DNA of 64,000 nucleotides, from NCBI GenBank assembly GCA_016711925.1, contig JADJSA010000001.1, positions 434,001-498,000 on the forward strand, in the 5' to 3' direction. The notes under the pieces were generated by a model. It ran no database searches. It was given only the letters and a program-made list of their open reading frames with translations, and was not told where the DNA came from. Position numbers and translations under genes: made by a program. Shown here piece by piece: positions 1 through 8,502 of the stretch. Positions within the stretch are counted from its first letter, which is position 1, and each line of letters begins with the position of its first letter. The DNA comes from Candidatus Methylophosphatis haderslevensis (GTDB lineage: Bacteria; Pseudomonadota; Gammaproteobacteria; Burkholderiales; Rhodocyclaceae).

Positions 1-1263
1 CACCTTGATGATGACCGACGAATTCACCTCGTTGATGCAGGGCTCGCTGACGATGACCTTGAATTCGACCAGTTCGAAGAAGGGGGTGTAGCGGCCGAGC
101 ATCTTGCGCACCACCAGTTCGAACGAGCTCTCCGCCGCCTCGAACTGGTAACCCTCGTGTTCGAGTTCCTTGAGCTTATCGACGATGCGGACGGTCTCGG
201 GCGATTCCTTGCCGATGGACGCGTCGATGGCGTTGATGCGCGCCATCAGCGTGCTGCGGCCGGCCACTTCGGACATCAGGACGCGCCGCGTGTTGCCGAC
301 CTGATCCGGATTGACGTGCTCGTAGGAGATCGGATTCTTGACCACGGCGTCGATGTGCATGCCGCCCTTGTGGGCGAAGGCGTGGCTGCCGACGTAGGGG
401 GCCTTGTCGTTCGGCAGCATGTTGGCGATTTCGCTCACCGAGCGGGCCACCGAAGTCAGGTGGCGCATGGCTTCATCCGGAATGCATTCGAGGCCGAGCT
501 TCAGTTGCAGGTTGGGGATGATCGAGCACAGGTTGGCGTTGCCGCAGCGCTCGCCCAGACCGTTGATGGTGCCCTGCACCTGGGTCGCACCAGCCTGCAC
601 CGCGCGGATCGAATTGGCCACCGCCATGTCGCTGTCGTTGTGGCAGTGGATGCCGACCGCAACCCGCGGGAAGCGCTGGCAGACCACGCTGGTCAGGTCG
701 AAGACTTCGTGCGGAAAACTGCCGCCGTTGGTGTCGCACAGGCAGATGGTGTCGGCGCCGGCGTCGACCGCCGCCGCCAGGGTTTTCAGCGCGTACTCGG
801 CGTTGGCCTTGTAGCCGTCGAAAAAATGCTCGGCGTCGAACACCACTTCCTTGCCGTGGCGCTTCAGGTGACGAATGGTGTCGCCGATCATCGCCAGGTT
901 TTCGTCCAGCGTGGTGCGCAGAATCTCCTGCACCTGGTAGTCCCAGCTCTTGCCGAAAATGGCGATGGCCGAGGTGCCGGCCTTGAGCAGCGAGCGCAGG
1001 TTGGCGTCCTCGCCCGCGTCGATGCCGACCTTGCGCGTGGCGCCGAAGGCGATGATGCGCGCATTGGCCAGCCTGAGTGTCGCGGCGCGGGCGAAAAATT
1101 CGAGATCCTTCGGGTTGGAGCCGGGGTTGCCGGCTTCGATGTAGCCGACGCCCAGCGCGTCGAGCCGCTCGACGATCTTGAGCTTGTCTTCGACCGAATA
1201 GGAGATGCCCTGCGCCTGCGCGCCGTCGCGCAGCGTCGAGTCGTAGATGGAGATTCTGGCCAT
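1..1263 (-). CDS. cimA: (R)-citramalate synthase (LeuA/CimA family), C-terminus outside window
   Basis: Reading from the ATG at 1263, the protein opens MARISIYDSTLRDGAQAQG, the HMGL-like TIM-barrel signature (DSTLRDG supplies the metal and substrate loop). It continues for 421 codons with GIHCHND and GLGERCGNANL motifs, typical of isopropylmalate/citramalate synthases. The YDSTLRDGAQ...SVEDKL opening is closest to the CimA-type enzymes, which condense pyruvate with acetyl-CoA to citramalate for isoleucine synthesis. A homologue acting on another 2-oxo acid is possible. The frame is open to base 1, within the C-terminal LeuA allosteric domain, so roughly 100 residues are missing from view. The gene is divergent from the one at 1451, with about 190 bp between them. 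Confidence 0.88.
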   Translation of the reverse strand, partial: MARISIYDSTLRDGAQAQGISYSVEDKLKIVERLDALGVGYIEAGNPGSNPKDLEFFARAATLRLANARIIAFGATRKVGIDAGEDANLRSLLKAGTSAIAIFGKSWDYQVQEILRTTLDENLAMIGDTIRHLKRHGKEVVFDAEHFFDGYKANAEYALKTLAAAVDAGADTICLCDTNGGSFPHEVFDLTSVVCQRFPRVAVGIHCHNDSDMAVANSIRAVQAGATQVQGTINGLGERCGNANLCSIIPNLQLKLGLECIPDEAMRHLTSVARSVSEIANMLPNDKAPYVGSHAFAHKGGMHIDAVVKNPISYEHVNPDQVGNTRRVLMSEVAGRSTLMARINAIDASIGKESPETVRIVDKLKELEHEGYQFEAAESSFELVVRKMLGRYTPFFELVEFKVIVSEPCINEVNSSVIIKV

Positions 1264-1450
1264 GGAAATTCGCGTTGGTGCGGTGAAGCGGGGATTCTAC
1301 AGGCTCGACTACCGGCAATGGTGGCAGCGCCGAACCAGGCCGCGAATGGCGATGCCGACCGGAGTAGGCCGTCAGTCGGATTGACCGGGATGCCCGGCGC
1401 TCGCAATACTTCCTCGCAGCACCCTCGCGCTTTTGCAACGGAGACTGGCC

Positions 1451-2230
1451 ATGACCGACCCGCGGAAAATCAATCTGTCGCTGCCGGCGGACTACATCGC
1501 CAAGCCGGCCGAGAAGGTCCGCAACTGGCTGCAGTCGAACACGGCCTCGCTGCGGATGCTCGACGAATCGGCCGTCGTGGCCAAAGTCCGCAGCGCGCTC
1601 GGGCCGCAGATCACCGCATTGAACGACGGCGATCTGGCCGCGCTGGCGGCGGAGTGGGCCAAGGCCAACGGCATCCAGCGCCCGGCTGGTGGTAGCGGAC
1701 CGGGCGAGGCGGAGATCGTCTCACGCCTGAAGCGGCTGTTCTCGTCCATCCCGACCTCGATCGAATACGCCTGTAAAAACGGCGGTGCGCAGGTTTCGGT
1801 CTCGGGCGCAACGCTGCTGATGAAGACGGGGCCGCTGCAGCATTCGGCGACGCGCAGTTGGGGCGGCAACTACGAGTTCAAGACCGAGGCGCCGGGCGTG
1901 GCATTCTCGGTCCTGCTGGCCGAAAAGGAATGGCGGCTGATGATGTCCTTTGGCAAGCTCGCGCCGAATCTGGGCGATCTGGAATCGGTGTTCAAGAAGG
2001 GCGAAGCGGCGGTGCGCGGCGCGCTGGGCAACATCGACAAGCTGGATCCGCGCAATCTCTCGAAGTCCAAGCAGGTTATCGCCCCCTATATCGATCCGAT
2101 CAAGTCGGCGGTGACCGCTGCGTCGCGAGCTGCCAGTCTGCAGGCGGGCGATTTCAGCCTGGGGGCGTGGGTCGGCGGCGGCCCGGTCGGCGGCGGTGTC
2201 GCCGGACTCCAGTTGACCATCATTTTCTGA
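1451..2230 (+). CDS. Hypothetical protein, 259 aa
   Basis: I do not recognise this protein. The ATG at 1451 is preferred because GGAG lies 7 bases upstream; an in-frame start at 1433 lacks that spacing. The product has no signal peptide. Its N-terminal half (MTDPRKINLSLPADYIAKPA...) looks helical. The middle is mixed and contains a stretch rich in beta-type residues. The C-terminus is glycine-rich (GGGPVGGGVAGLQLTIIF), which could be a membrane-seeking or beta-hairpin tail. It stands alone between divergent cimA and the convergent SRP RNA gene. Codon use is like its neighbours, so I see no sign of recent transfer. It could be a lipid-binding or toxin-like protein, but nothing visible supports an assignment. 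Confidence 0.7.
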   Translation: MTDPRKINLSLPADYIAKPAEKVRNWLQSNTASLRMLDESAVVAKVRSALGPQITALNDGDLAALAAEWAKANGIQRPAGGSGPGEAEIVSRLKRLFSSIPTSIEYACKNGGAQVSVSGATLLMKTGPLQHSATRSWGGNYEFKTEAPGVAFSVLLAEKEWRLMMSFGKLAPNLGDLESVFKKGEAAVRGALGNIDKLDPRNLSKSKQVIAPYIDPIKSAVTAASRAASLQAGDFSLGAWVGGGPVGGGVAGLQLTIIF

Positions 2231-2289
2231 AACCACCGCGCAAGCGCCGGTCCCCCGCCGCAGCGGTCGGGTCGGCATCGGGTGGTTGA

Positions 2290-2396
2290 GACTACGGGGC
2301 GGCTGCCCGGAAACCCGCATGGAATGGCGATCCCGGGATGGCATGGCCGCAGAGCGCCATTTCATGCGGCTCGCGGCCTTGCCAACCCGGAGAGCG
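2290..2396. repeat. REP-like intergenic palindromic repeat, copy 1
   Basis: Contains the family core GGCATGGCCGCAGAGCGCCAT followed by TTCATGCGGCT, which recurs with small changes near 16.5, 40.1 and 58.3 kb. Related arms (CCTGGAAGCCGC) occur at 14.5 kb. Here it lies between the stop at 2230 and the SRP RNA terminator. It is rich in overlapping inverted repeats (GCATGG/CCATGC type), as expected for an extragenic palindromic element. Confidence 0.6.
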
Positions 2397-2427
2397 CCTG
2401 TTGATGCGCCTCTCCGGCCGGTATCCG

Positions 2428-2456
2428 AAAAAAAGCCCGCAGAACAATCTGCGGGC
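2428..2456 (-). terminator. Rho-independent terminator of the SRP RNA gene
   Basis: A perfect 9-bp stem GCCCGCAGA / TCTGCGGGC with a 4-base loop, followed on the minus strand by seven T residues (A-run 2428-2434 on the plus strand). It lies 16 bases past the 3' end of the SRP RNA. Confidence 0.92.
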
Positions 2457-2471
2457 GTTTCGCTGTCCGGG

Positions 2472-2571
2472 GTGGCGAGCCTGACCCCCGGCACTTGCAG
2501 GGAGCGGCTGTGGCTGCTTCCTTCCGGACCTGACCAGGTTGACCACGCTGCAATGCGGGGAGACCCGCCAC
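2472..2571 (-). ncRNA. ffs: 4.5S signal recognition particle RNA (bacterial small SRP RNA)
   Basis: The minus strand carries the invariant Ffh-binding segment ACCTGGTCAGGTCCGGAAGG, followed directly by AAGCAGCC (region 2511-2538), with the GGAA tetraloop and symmetric internal loop. The ends pair GTGGCG (5') with CGCCAC (3'), giving a single long hairpin of about 100 nt. This is the size of betaproteobacterial 4.5S RNA. A TAGAAT -10 element lies 7 bases before the 5' end and overlaps the 3' end of the preceding reading frame. A strong intrinsic terminator follows at 2428-2456. The RNA forms SRP with Ffh for co-translational membrane targeting. Confidence 0.95.
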
Positions 2572-2589
2572 GGCGCGGATTCTAACAGG

Positions 2590-2931
2590 TCACCCGCCGC
2601 CGCGCTGAAAGTAGCGCTGAAAGCGCTGGATCCACGCCGCGCGCGCCGCGTCGTCGAAACCTTCGAGGCGAAAGCCGACGCGATGGCGCGGCAGGCGCAG
2701 CAGCGCGATCACGCGGTCGGGCAGCGGTTCGAGCGTGATCTGCCAGAAGCGCTCGCCGGCCCGGTGGGTGAACTTCTGCCCCTCGACGCTGTAGGCGACG
2801 TTGTCCACCGCCGCGGGCAGGCTGCGCTCGAACTCGGCGCGGGTAATCGACATGTCCCATGAAAAATCGCAGGGGGCGGTCGACTGCACCGCCCCCTCGA
2901 TCGATCGAACGCGCGACGGGTCGATCGCCAT
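2590..2931 (-). CDS. Hypothetical 113-aa protein, last gene of the AOR operon
   Basis: Unrecognised small soluble protein (MAIDPSRVRSIEGAVQ...). It has one Cys, many Arg and Phe residues and no membrane segment. Its ATG directly follows the TGA of the MoaD-like gene with no gap. Its Shine-Dalgarno is the GGAGGT that encodes the Gly-Gly end of that protein. The tight coupling implies a role with the tungsten enzyme, perhaps in cofactor handling or assembly, but that is inference from position only. The stop is just upstream of the SRP RNA promoter. Confidence 0.8.
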   Translation of the reverse strand: MAIDPSRVRSIEGAVQSTAPCDFSWDMSITRAEFERSLPAAVDNVAYSVEGQKFTHRAGERFWQITLEPLPDRVIALLRLPRHRVGFRLEGFDDAARAAWIQRFQRYFQRGGG

Positions 2932-3186
2932 TCAACCTCCGGCGATCGGCGGCCAGATGGCGAGAACGTCGCCCTCGGTCAGCTTGCGTGTGTTGCGCGC
3001 CGCGGGCGGCACGAAATGCCCGTTGACCAGCACCAGGTGGACCAGCTTCTCCGGCATGTTCAAGGGCGCAATGACGTCGGTCACCGTTGTATCGTCGCCG
3101 ACCTGCATGACGAGCCGGTTGTTGCGCCGGGCTTCCAGCGGCAGGTAGTCGCCGAGCGTGGCGTAGAGCTTGATGGTGATGTTCAT
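2932..3186 (-). CDS. MoaD/ThiS-family sulfur carrier associated with AOR
   Basis: An 84-aa ubiquitin-fold protein beginning MNITIKLYATLGDYLP and ending ...LAIWPPIAGG. The C-terminal Gly-Gly is the diagnostic feature of MoaD/ThiS carriers: it is adenylated and thiocarboxylated by a MoeB/ThiF-type enzyme, then donates sulfur to the dithiolene of molybdopterin. Located within a tungsten AOR operon, it is probably a dedicated carrier for the W-bis-pterin, like the MoaD-like gene in Aromatoleum aor clusters. The internal ATG at 3186 is used; upstream in-frame codons lack family similarity. No MoaE or MoeB gene is in the window, so it must use partners encoded elsewhere. Confidence 0.9.
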   Translation of the reverse strand: MNITIKLYATLGDYLPLEARRNNRLVMQVGDDTTVTDVIAPLNMPEKLVHLVLVNGHFVPPAARNTRKLTEGDVLAIWPPIAGG

Positions 3187-3271
3187 GCGCAACTCGCATC
3201 TCGAAAGGAACCGGACTCCATTTGAGGCGCACTGCTCTGTCCGAGTTCCCCGAGCGGGTTCGGATGGCGCG

Positions 3272-4504
3272 CTACTCGTTGAGATCGACAAAGGCGTCGA
3301 CGACGCGGTGGGGATTTTTCAACAGCTCATCCTTCCACCGGCCCAGGTTGCGCCGGGTCTGGATCAGCCCGCGTATGGCGCCGACCGCATTCGGGGCGCC
3401 GATGATGATGGCACCGACCAACACGTCGCCGTGGAAGCACAGGCGCGTGTAATGGTAGTGCGCTTCGTCGACCAGCTCCGCGACCTCGCCGCCCTCCTGG
3501 CCCTTCCACAGCCCGAGGGTGTAGGAGTTCAGTCCGACCGTATCGAGGACGTTCATGCTGAGGCTGCCGCGGTAAGGCACGTCGCGGCCCGCCATGTTGA
3601 GCGCGGCAACACGGCCGTGTTCGGTGGCAGTGGGCTGCAGCGCGTGCACCACCCACTCGCCGGTGGAGAAATCGCGACCTTGCGCCACGTCGCCGGCGGC
3701 GTAGATGCACGGCACGCTGGTACGCATGCGATCGTCGATCACGATGCCCTCGTTCACCTCGGCGCCGACGCCTTCGAGGAACGACAGGTTCGGATGCACG
3801 CCGGTGGCGAGGATGATCAGGTCGGCATCGAGCGTCTGGTTGTCCATCACCAGGCGCGGGCCGGGCTCGATGCGTTCGGTGCGGCCCTTGGTGATGACAT
3901 TGACGCCCTTGCTCTCGAGCCAGCGCTGCAACATGCTGCTGCCGACCGGCGTCATCATCGAGCGCAGGATCTGGCCGGCGCGGCCGGCGATGATCGAAAG
4001 CTTGACCCCGCTTTCGACCAGCGACTTCATGCAGACGCCGGCGACGAAGCCGGCACCCACCATGACCACCCGCGCGCCCGGCTTGAGCTTGCCGGCGATG
4101 ACGCGCGCATCTTCGAGGGTCCAGCAGGCGACCACGCCCGGCGTGTCGGTACCGGCGACCGGCGGCAGCGAGGGCGAAGAACCGGTGGCGACCAGCAGCC
4201 GGTCGTACTCTAGGCGGGAGCCGTCGTCGAGATCGACCGTGCCGCCATCCGGCCCGGCATGCACCGCGAGCGCCTTGTTGTTCAGGTAGCGAATCTTCAG
4301 CAGGTCGAAATGGTTCGCCTCCCGGCGCTGGTGCGCGCCTTCCTCGTCGATACGCCCGCTCAGGATGTACGGAATGGCCATGCGCGCATAGGGCGGCCCC
4401 GGCTCGCCGCTGACCAGGGTTATGCTGCCGTCGGCGTCGACGCTGCGCAGCGTTTCGGCAGCGCGTACGCCTGCCGCTCCAGCACCTATGATCACGTACT
4501 TCAT
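3272..4504 (-). CDS. FAD-dependent pyridine nucleotide-disulfide oxidoreductase, AOR-associated paralogue
   Basis: 410 aa starting MKYVIIGAGAAGVRAAETLR, an N-terminal FAD-binding GxGxxG Rossmann motif. A second Rossmann motif (VVMVGAGFVAGVCMKSL) binds NAD(P)H, and IYAAGDVAQG is the C-terminal FAD-contact motif. ATG 4504 is preceded by AGGGGGAG. It closely resembles its upstream neighbour (both end with GLIQTR..LGKWKDELL-type sequence), so the two are tandem duplicates. In AOR complexes such a flavoprotein passes electrons between the iron-sulfur wire and NAD+. This second copy may be an alternative reductase or may serve maturation; sequence alone does not decide. Neither classic redox-active CxxxxC is evident. 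Confidence 0.85.
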   Translation of the reverse strand: MKYVIIGAGAAGVRAAETLRSVDADGSITLVSGEPGPPYARMAIPYILSGRIDEEGAHQRREANHFDLLKIRYLNNKALAVHAGPDGGTVDLDDGSRLEYDRLLVATGSSPSLPPVAGTDTPGVVACWTLEDARVIAGKLKPGARVVMVGAGFVAGVCMKSLVESGVKLSIIAGRAGQILRSMMTPVGSSMLQRWLESKGVNVITKGRTERIEPGPRLVMDNQTLDADLIILATGVHPNLSFLEGVGAEVNEGIVIDDRMRTSVPCIYAAGDVAQGRDFSTGEWVVHALQPTATEHGRVAALNMAGRDVPYRGSLSMNVLDTVGLNSYTLGLWKGQEGGEVAELVDEAHYHYTRLCFHGDVLVGAIIIGAPNAVGAIRGLIQTRRNLGRWKDELLKNPHRVVDAFVDLNE

Positions 4505-4611
4505 CGCACTCCCCCTGGTCATCGTGTGGATCGGGGCGATCCTCCAGTGCGGATCGCCTTTCTGGTCGAGCCGTGCGGTCGCGCAACCACGCCGGTCCCG
4601 TTGTCGGTCGA

Positions 4612-5874
4612 TCAGCTGGCGAGCGTTGTCGGCGCATGGGCCTGCGCGGTCGCCAGATACGCCTCCATGATGCGTGTCGGATCGACCAGCAGTTCGTCCT
4701 TCCACTTGCCGAGCCGGGTGCGCGTCTGGATCAGCCCGCGCAGCACGCCGACGTTTTCGGTGAGTCCGATCGAGGTGGCGCCGATCAGAATGTCGTCCTT
4801 GAACTGCAGCGACAGGTAGCGTCCCCCTGCCTCGTCCACCATCTCGGCAGTCTGGCCGGCAGGATCGCCCCACCACTGCCCGAACGACGACGAGATCAGC
4901 CCCATCGTGTCGAGCACGTTAACCGACAGCGTTCCCTGCGACTGCGCGCCCATGCCCGCCATGTTGAGCGCGGCGATCCGCGCTTGGTCGGCAGCGTTGG
5001 GCTGGATCGCATTGACCAGACGCTTGCCGGTGGAGAAGTCGACTGCCTCGGCGACATCGCCGGCTGCGTAGATGTCCGGCAGATTGGTCTGCATGCGCTC
5101 GTCGACCAGCACGCCGTTTTCGATTTCGACACCGCTACCTTCGAGGAACGAGACGTTCGGCTTGACCCCGGCCGAGGCGATGATCAGATCCGCGACAACT
5201 TCTTCCCCACCCGCGAGTCTGGCCACCAGCGCACCATCCTTCGGCGTGATCGACTCAACCCGCGCATTGGTATGGACCGACACGCCCTTGGATTCGACCC
5301 AGCGCTTGATCATGCCGCCGGCACCCGGTGTCATCATGCGCGGCACCATGCGGTCTCCCATCTCGACCACCGTAAGCTTGACTGCGCGCTGGGTCAGCGC
5401 CTCGAGGATGATGCAGCCGATGAAGCCGGCGCCGATCTGCAGCACGCGGGCGCCGGGCGTCGCCTTGGCGGCGATCTGGCGCGCATCGGGCAGCGTCCAG
5501 CAGGTATGCACATTGGGCGAGTCGATGCCCGGCACCGGCAACTGCAGAGGGTGTGACCCGGTGGCGAGCAGCAGCTTGTCATAGTGAAGCTGCTGACCGT
5601 TGTCGAGCGTGACGGTCTTGGCTTTAGAGTCGACCCGGGTCGCACGCGCGACGATGTTCACGATGCCCTGGGCGTCGAAGTGGCCGTCCGTCTTGCGCAA
5701 GTGGGTTCCCTGCTCGCCGATGTTGCCCATCAGGAAATAGGGAATTGCCATGCGCGAATAGGGTGGCTCGGGTTCGTCGCCGATCATCACGATCGACGCT
5801 TTCGGATCGGCCTTGCGCAGCGTTTCCGCTGCAATGACGCCAGTCGGGCCATTACCCAGAATGAGATGGTTCAT
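4612..5874 (-). CDS. aorC: AOR FAD subunit, NADH oxidoreductase (AorC-like)
   Basis: 420 aa, starting MNHLILGNGPTGVIAAETLR with the FAD-binding GxGxxG loop. The NAD(P)H loop is VLQIGAGFIGCIILEAL and the flavin C-terminal motif is IYAAGDVAEA, all of the Pyr_redox_2 family. It directly follows the catalytic AOR gene, the position of the FAD subunit that lets Aromatoleum-type AOR reduce NAD+ during aldehyde oxidation. AGGA precedes the ATG at 5874. A gap of 107 bp separates it from the next FAD gene, its tandem paralogue. The order (Fe-S, W subunit, FAD) supports aorC. The NAD+-reducing role is known for the family and inferred here. Confidence 0.86.
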   Translation of the reverse strand: MNHLILGNGPTGVIAAETLRKADPKASIVMIGDEPEPPYSRMAIPYFLMGNIGEQGTHLRKTDGHFDAQGIVNIVARATRVDSKAKTVTLDNGQQLHYDKLLLATGSHPLQLPVPGIDSPNVHTCWTLPDARQIAAKATPGARVLQIGAGFIGCIILEALTQRAVKLTVVEMGDRMVPRMMTPGAGGMIKRWVESKGVSVHTNARVESITPKDGALVARLAGGEEVVADLIIASAGVKPNVSFLEGSGVEIENGVLVDERMQTNLPDIYAAGDVAEAVDFSTGKRLVNAIQPNAADQARIAALNMAGMGAQSQGTLSVNVLDTMGLISSSFGQWWGDPAGQTAEMVDEAGGRYLSLQFKDDILIGATSIGLTENVGVLRGLIQTRTRLGKWKDELLVDPTRIMEAYLATAQAHAPTTLAS

Positions 5875-6086
5875 GGAGATGTCCTCGCGTGTGAACTCGA
5901 TGGCGGTTTGCTGCCGCGCCGGTGCGCCGATCGCCCTGGCCGCAGAGCAGGCCCTCGCGCGGACGATCGAATCTGGTCGTGCCGGGCGGGCGATTCGCTA
6001 CGCCGGGGCATTCATGACAAAAGCGAGGAACAAGGGCGCAACGAAACCTTCTCCATTGCGCCCCCGGTTGCCGCACATCCGCTGCG

Positions 6087-7931
6087 TCAGAGGCCGAGAC
6101 GCTTGGTCGTCTCCGCTGTCGGACGGCCTTCGGTGTCCCAGCCGCGGATCCGGTAGTACTCGGGCAGCATGGTCGCCAGGCCATTCACCAGACCCTTGGC
6201 GGGGCCGGTCTTGGCCGGTTCGGTGGTCAGGCGCGGCGGCAGGTTGTCGTCCTTGCCGGTGAAGCCGGCGGCGTTGTTGAACTGGCGCTCCATGTTCCAG
6301 ATGCGCTCGCCCATCAGGTTGAGCTTGTCCATCGACCAGTCGCCTTCCAGCGCTGCGGCCAGTTGCGGCTGCAGGTCGGCCAGCGTCCACGCAAAGGTGG
6401 TGAACACGCACACGCCGGATGAATCGAAAACCGATGTCGCATCCTGGAACGCCTTGACCAACTCCGGCTTGCCGTCGGTGGTGAGCGGATCGGTCTTGAC
6501 CGGAATGCCCAACACTTCCGAGGCGACCGTGTAGCCGCGCAGATGGCAGGCGCCGCGGTTCGAGGTGGCGTATGCCAGGCCGATGCCCTGGATGCCGCGC
6601 GAGTCGTAAGCCGGGAATTCCTGGCCCTTGACGGACATCGACAGATCCCCGCGGCCGTACTTGTCGCACAGGCGCTTGGAACCGAGGCCGAGCAGCTTGC
6701 CGAAGCCTTCGCCGCGCGCCGTCATCTCGCCCATCTTGACCAGCGCTTCGGCCGAGCCGAACGGCGCATCGAAACCGATGTCCTCCTGCTTGATCAGGCC
6801 GAGCTCATACAATTCCATCGCCGCACCGACGGTGGCGCCGAAAGAAATCGGATCGAAACCGTCCTCGTTGCAGAGCATATTCACATACTGAAGCGCTTCG
6901 AGATCGCCTACGCCGTTGGCGGCACCGAGCGCCCAGGCCGCTTCGTATTCGAGTCCGCCCGATGCGCCCCAGTACTGCGGGTTGTTCTTGACGGTGAAGT
7001 GTTTCTCGTCGAGCTTGGAAATGCGGCCGCAGGCGATCGTGCAACCGAAGCAGGCCTGGTTGGTGACCAGGTGGCTCTTGCCGTCGGGGCGCTTCTCGTG
7101 CATCGCCTCGGCCGAAATCTTCGAGGCGCTTTCGAACTGCACGTCGCGGTGGTTGCGGGTGGGCAGCGCGCCGATTTCGTTGATCACGTTCATCAGCACC
7201 TGGGTGCCGTAGGTCGGCAGGCCCTGGCCGGTGACTGCGTTGTCGGCCAGCACCTTCTTCTTCTCGTAGGTGACCTTCATGAACGCCTTCGGATCGCGGA
7301 TGTTGCCGACACCCTTGGTGCCGCGCACCGCGATCGCCTTGAGGTTCTTCGAACCCATCACCGTACCCACGCCCGAGCGTCCCGCAGCACGATGCAGATC
7401 GTTGACGATGCACGCGTAGAGCACGCCGTTCTCGCCCGCGCGGCCGATCGACGAGACACGCACCAGCGGATCCTGATGCGTCTTCTTGATGATTTCCTCG
7501 GTCTGCCACACGGTCTTGCCCCACAGGTGGGCGGCGTCCTTGATCTCGACCTTGTCATCGGCAATCGACAGATACACGGGTTTGGGCGACTTGCCCTCGA
7601 CGATGATCATGTCCCAGCCGGCGAACTTGAGTTCGGCGCCGAAGTAGCCGCCGGAGTTCGAGCAGGCGATTGCGCCGGTCAGCGGTCCTTTGGTGACCAC
7701 GGAATAGCGGCCGCCGGTCGAAGCCATGGTGCCGGTCAGCGGACCCGTGGTGAAGATCATCTTGTTGTCGGGCGACAGCGGATCGATTTTCGGATCGACT
7801 TCCTCGACGAAGTACTTGGTGGCCAAGCCACGCTGGCCGAGATAATCGTTGGCCCACTGCATGTTGAGGTTTTCGACCTTGACCGTACCGGCGGTCAGGT
7901 TGATGCGCAGATACTTGCGAGTCCATGCCAT
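6087..7931 (-). CDS. aorB: Tungsten-containing aldehyde:ferredoxin/NAD+ oxidoreductase, catalytic subunit
   Basis: 614 aa, the standard length for AOR. The N-terminal domain holds the tungstopterin-contact sequences GPLTGTMASTGGRYSVV and GRSGVGTVMGSKNLKA (about residues 184-199). The [4Fe-4S] ligands are Cys294, Cys297 and Cys301 (ACFGCTIAC) plus Cys508 (DSSGVCVF), the same spacing as in Pyrococcus AOR. It oxidises aldehydes to carboxylic acids in the cytoplasm. With the 16-Cys ferredoxin subunit upstream and FAD subunit downstream it forms the bacterial three-subunit AOR. Next to an alcohol dehydrogenase module, its likely job is the second step of alcohol catabolism or detoxification of the aldehyde. 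All key residues are present. Confidence 0.95.
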   Translation of the reverse strand: MAWTRKYLRINLTAGTVKVENLNMQWANDYLGQRGLATKYFVEEVDPKIDPLSPDNKMIFTTGPLTGTMASTGGRYSVVTKGPLTGAIACSNSGGYFGAELKFAGWDMIIVEGKSPKPVYLSIADDKVEIKDAAHLWGKTVWQTEEIIKKTHQDPLVRVSSIGRAGENGVLYACIVNDLHRAAGRSGVGTVMGSKNLKAIAVRGTKGVGNIRDPKAFMKVTYEKKKVLADNAVTGQGLPTYGTQVLMNVINEIGALPTRNHRDVQFESASKISAEAMHEKRPDGKSHLVTNQACFGCTIACGRISKLDEKHFTVKNNPQYWGASGGLEYEAAWALGAANGVGDLEALQYVNMLCNEDGFDPISFGATVGAAMELYELGLIKQEDIGFDAPFGSAEALVKMGEMTARGEGFGKLLGLGSKRLCDKYGRGDLSMSVKGQEFPAYDSRGIQGIGLAYATSNRGACHLRGYTVASEVLGIPVKTDPLTTDGKPELVKAFQDATSVFDSSGVCVFTTFAWTLADLQPQLAAALEGDWSMDKLNLMGERIWNMERQFNNAAGFTGKDDNLPPRLTTEPAKTGPAKGLVNGLATMLPEYYRIRGWDTEGRPTAETTKRLGL

Positions 7932-7967
7932 GTTTCAGCTCCTGGAAGTTCGGTGATCGCGAGCGAC

Positions 7968-8441
7968 TCAGGCGCTGGCCTGGTTGCCGGTCTTTTCGGC
8001 CCACTGACGCATCTTGTCGAGCCCGGTCCAGTCAGCGTCGATGTAGGTGATGGCCCCGGTCGGGCAGGCCTCGGCACAGGCCGGCTCGCCGCCGCACAGA
8101 TCGCATTTCTGCACCTTGCCCAGATCGGCCATGTAATTGACCGTGCCGAACGGGCAGGCGATCGTGCATACCTTGCAGCCGACGCAGACATCCTCGATAA
8201 CGACCTTGGCGCCGGTATTGGTGTCGATCTTGATCGCTTCGACGGGGCAGGCGTGCAGGCACCAGGCTTCCGCACACTGCGTGCAGGTGTAAGGAACCTT
8301 GCGGCCGGTGTGTTCAAAATCGAAAATGCGAATGCGCGACTTGGATATGTTGAATGTGCCGTAGTTTTCGTACGAACAGGCCATCTCGCACTGGCGGCAA
8401 CCGGTGCATTTGACCGGATCGATATGCAGCGACTTTTGCAT
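7968..8441 (-). CDS. aorA: AOR electron-transfer subunit with four [4Fe-4S] clusters
   Basis: 157 aa with sixteen cysteines in four groups: KCTGCRQCEMAC, TCTQCAEAWCLHAC, VCVGCKVCTIAC and KCDLCGGEPACAEAC. This is the HycB/polyferredoxin arrangement that holds four [4Fe-4S] clusters. It is the first gene of the AOR operon, 36 bp upstream of aorB. In Aromatoleum the homologous subunit polymerises into an electron-conducting filament bearing AorB and a single AorC. Whether that happens here cannot be seen. There is no twin-arginine leader, so the complex should be cytoplasmic. A weak sigma-70-like pair (TTGCTC, 16 bp, TATCTT) and several dyads lie upstream. Confidence 0.93.
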   Translation of the reverse strand: MQKSLHIDPVKCTGCRQCEMACSYENYGTFNISKSRIRIFDFEHTGRKVPYTCTQCAEAWCLHACPVEAIKIDTNTGAKVVIEDVCVGCKVCTIACPFGTVNYMADLGKVQKCDLCGGEPACAEACPTGAITYIDADWTGLDKMRQWAEKTGNQASA

Positions 8442-8502
8442 TGCGCGTCCCCTCGGTGATCAGAGTTTGAGTTTATGCTCAAGATAGCACAGGACACCTC
8501 CC

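Noticed and set aside
157..1695. 512-aa plus-strand frame across cimA
   Set aside because: Antisense to a clear citramalate synthase; no ribosome site and no protein-like composition.
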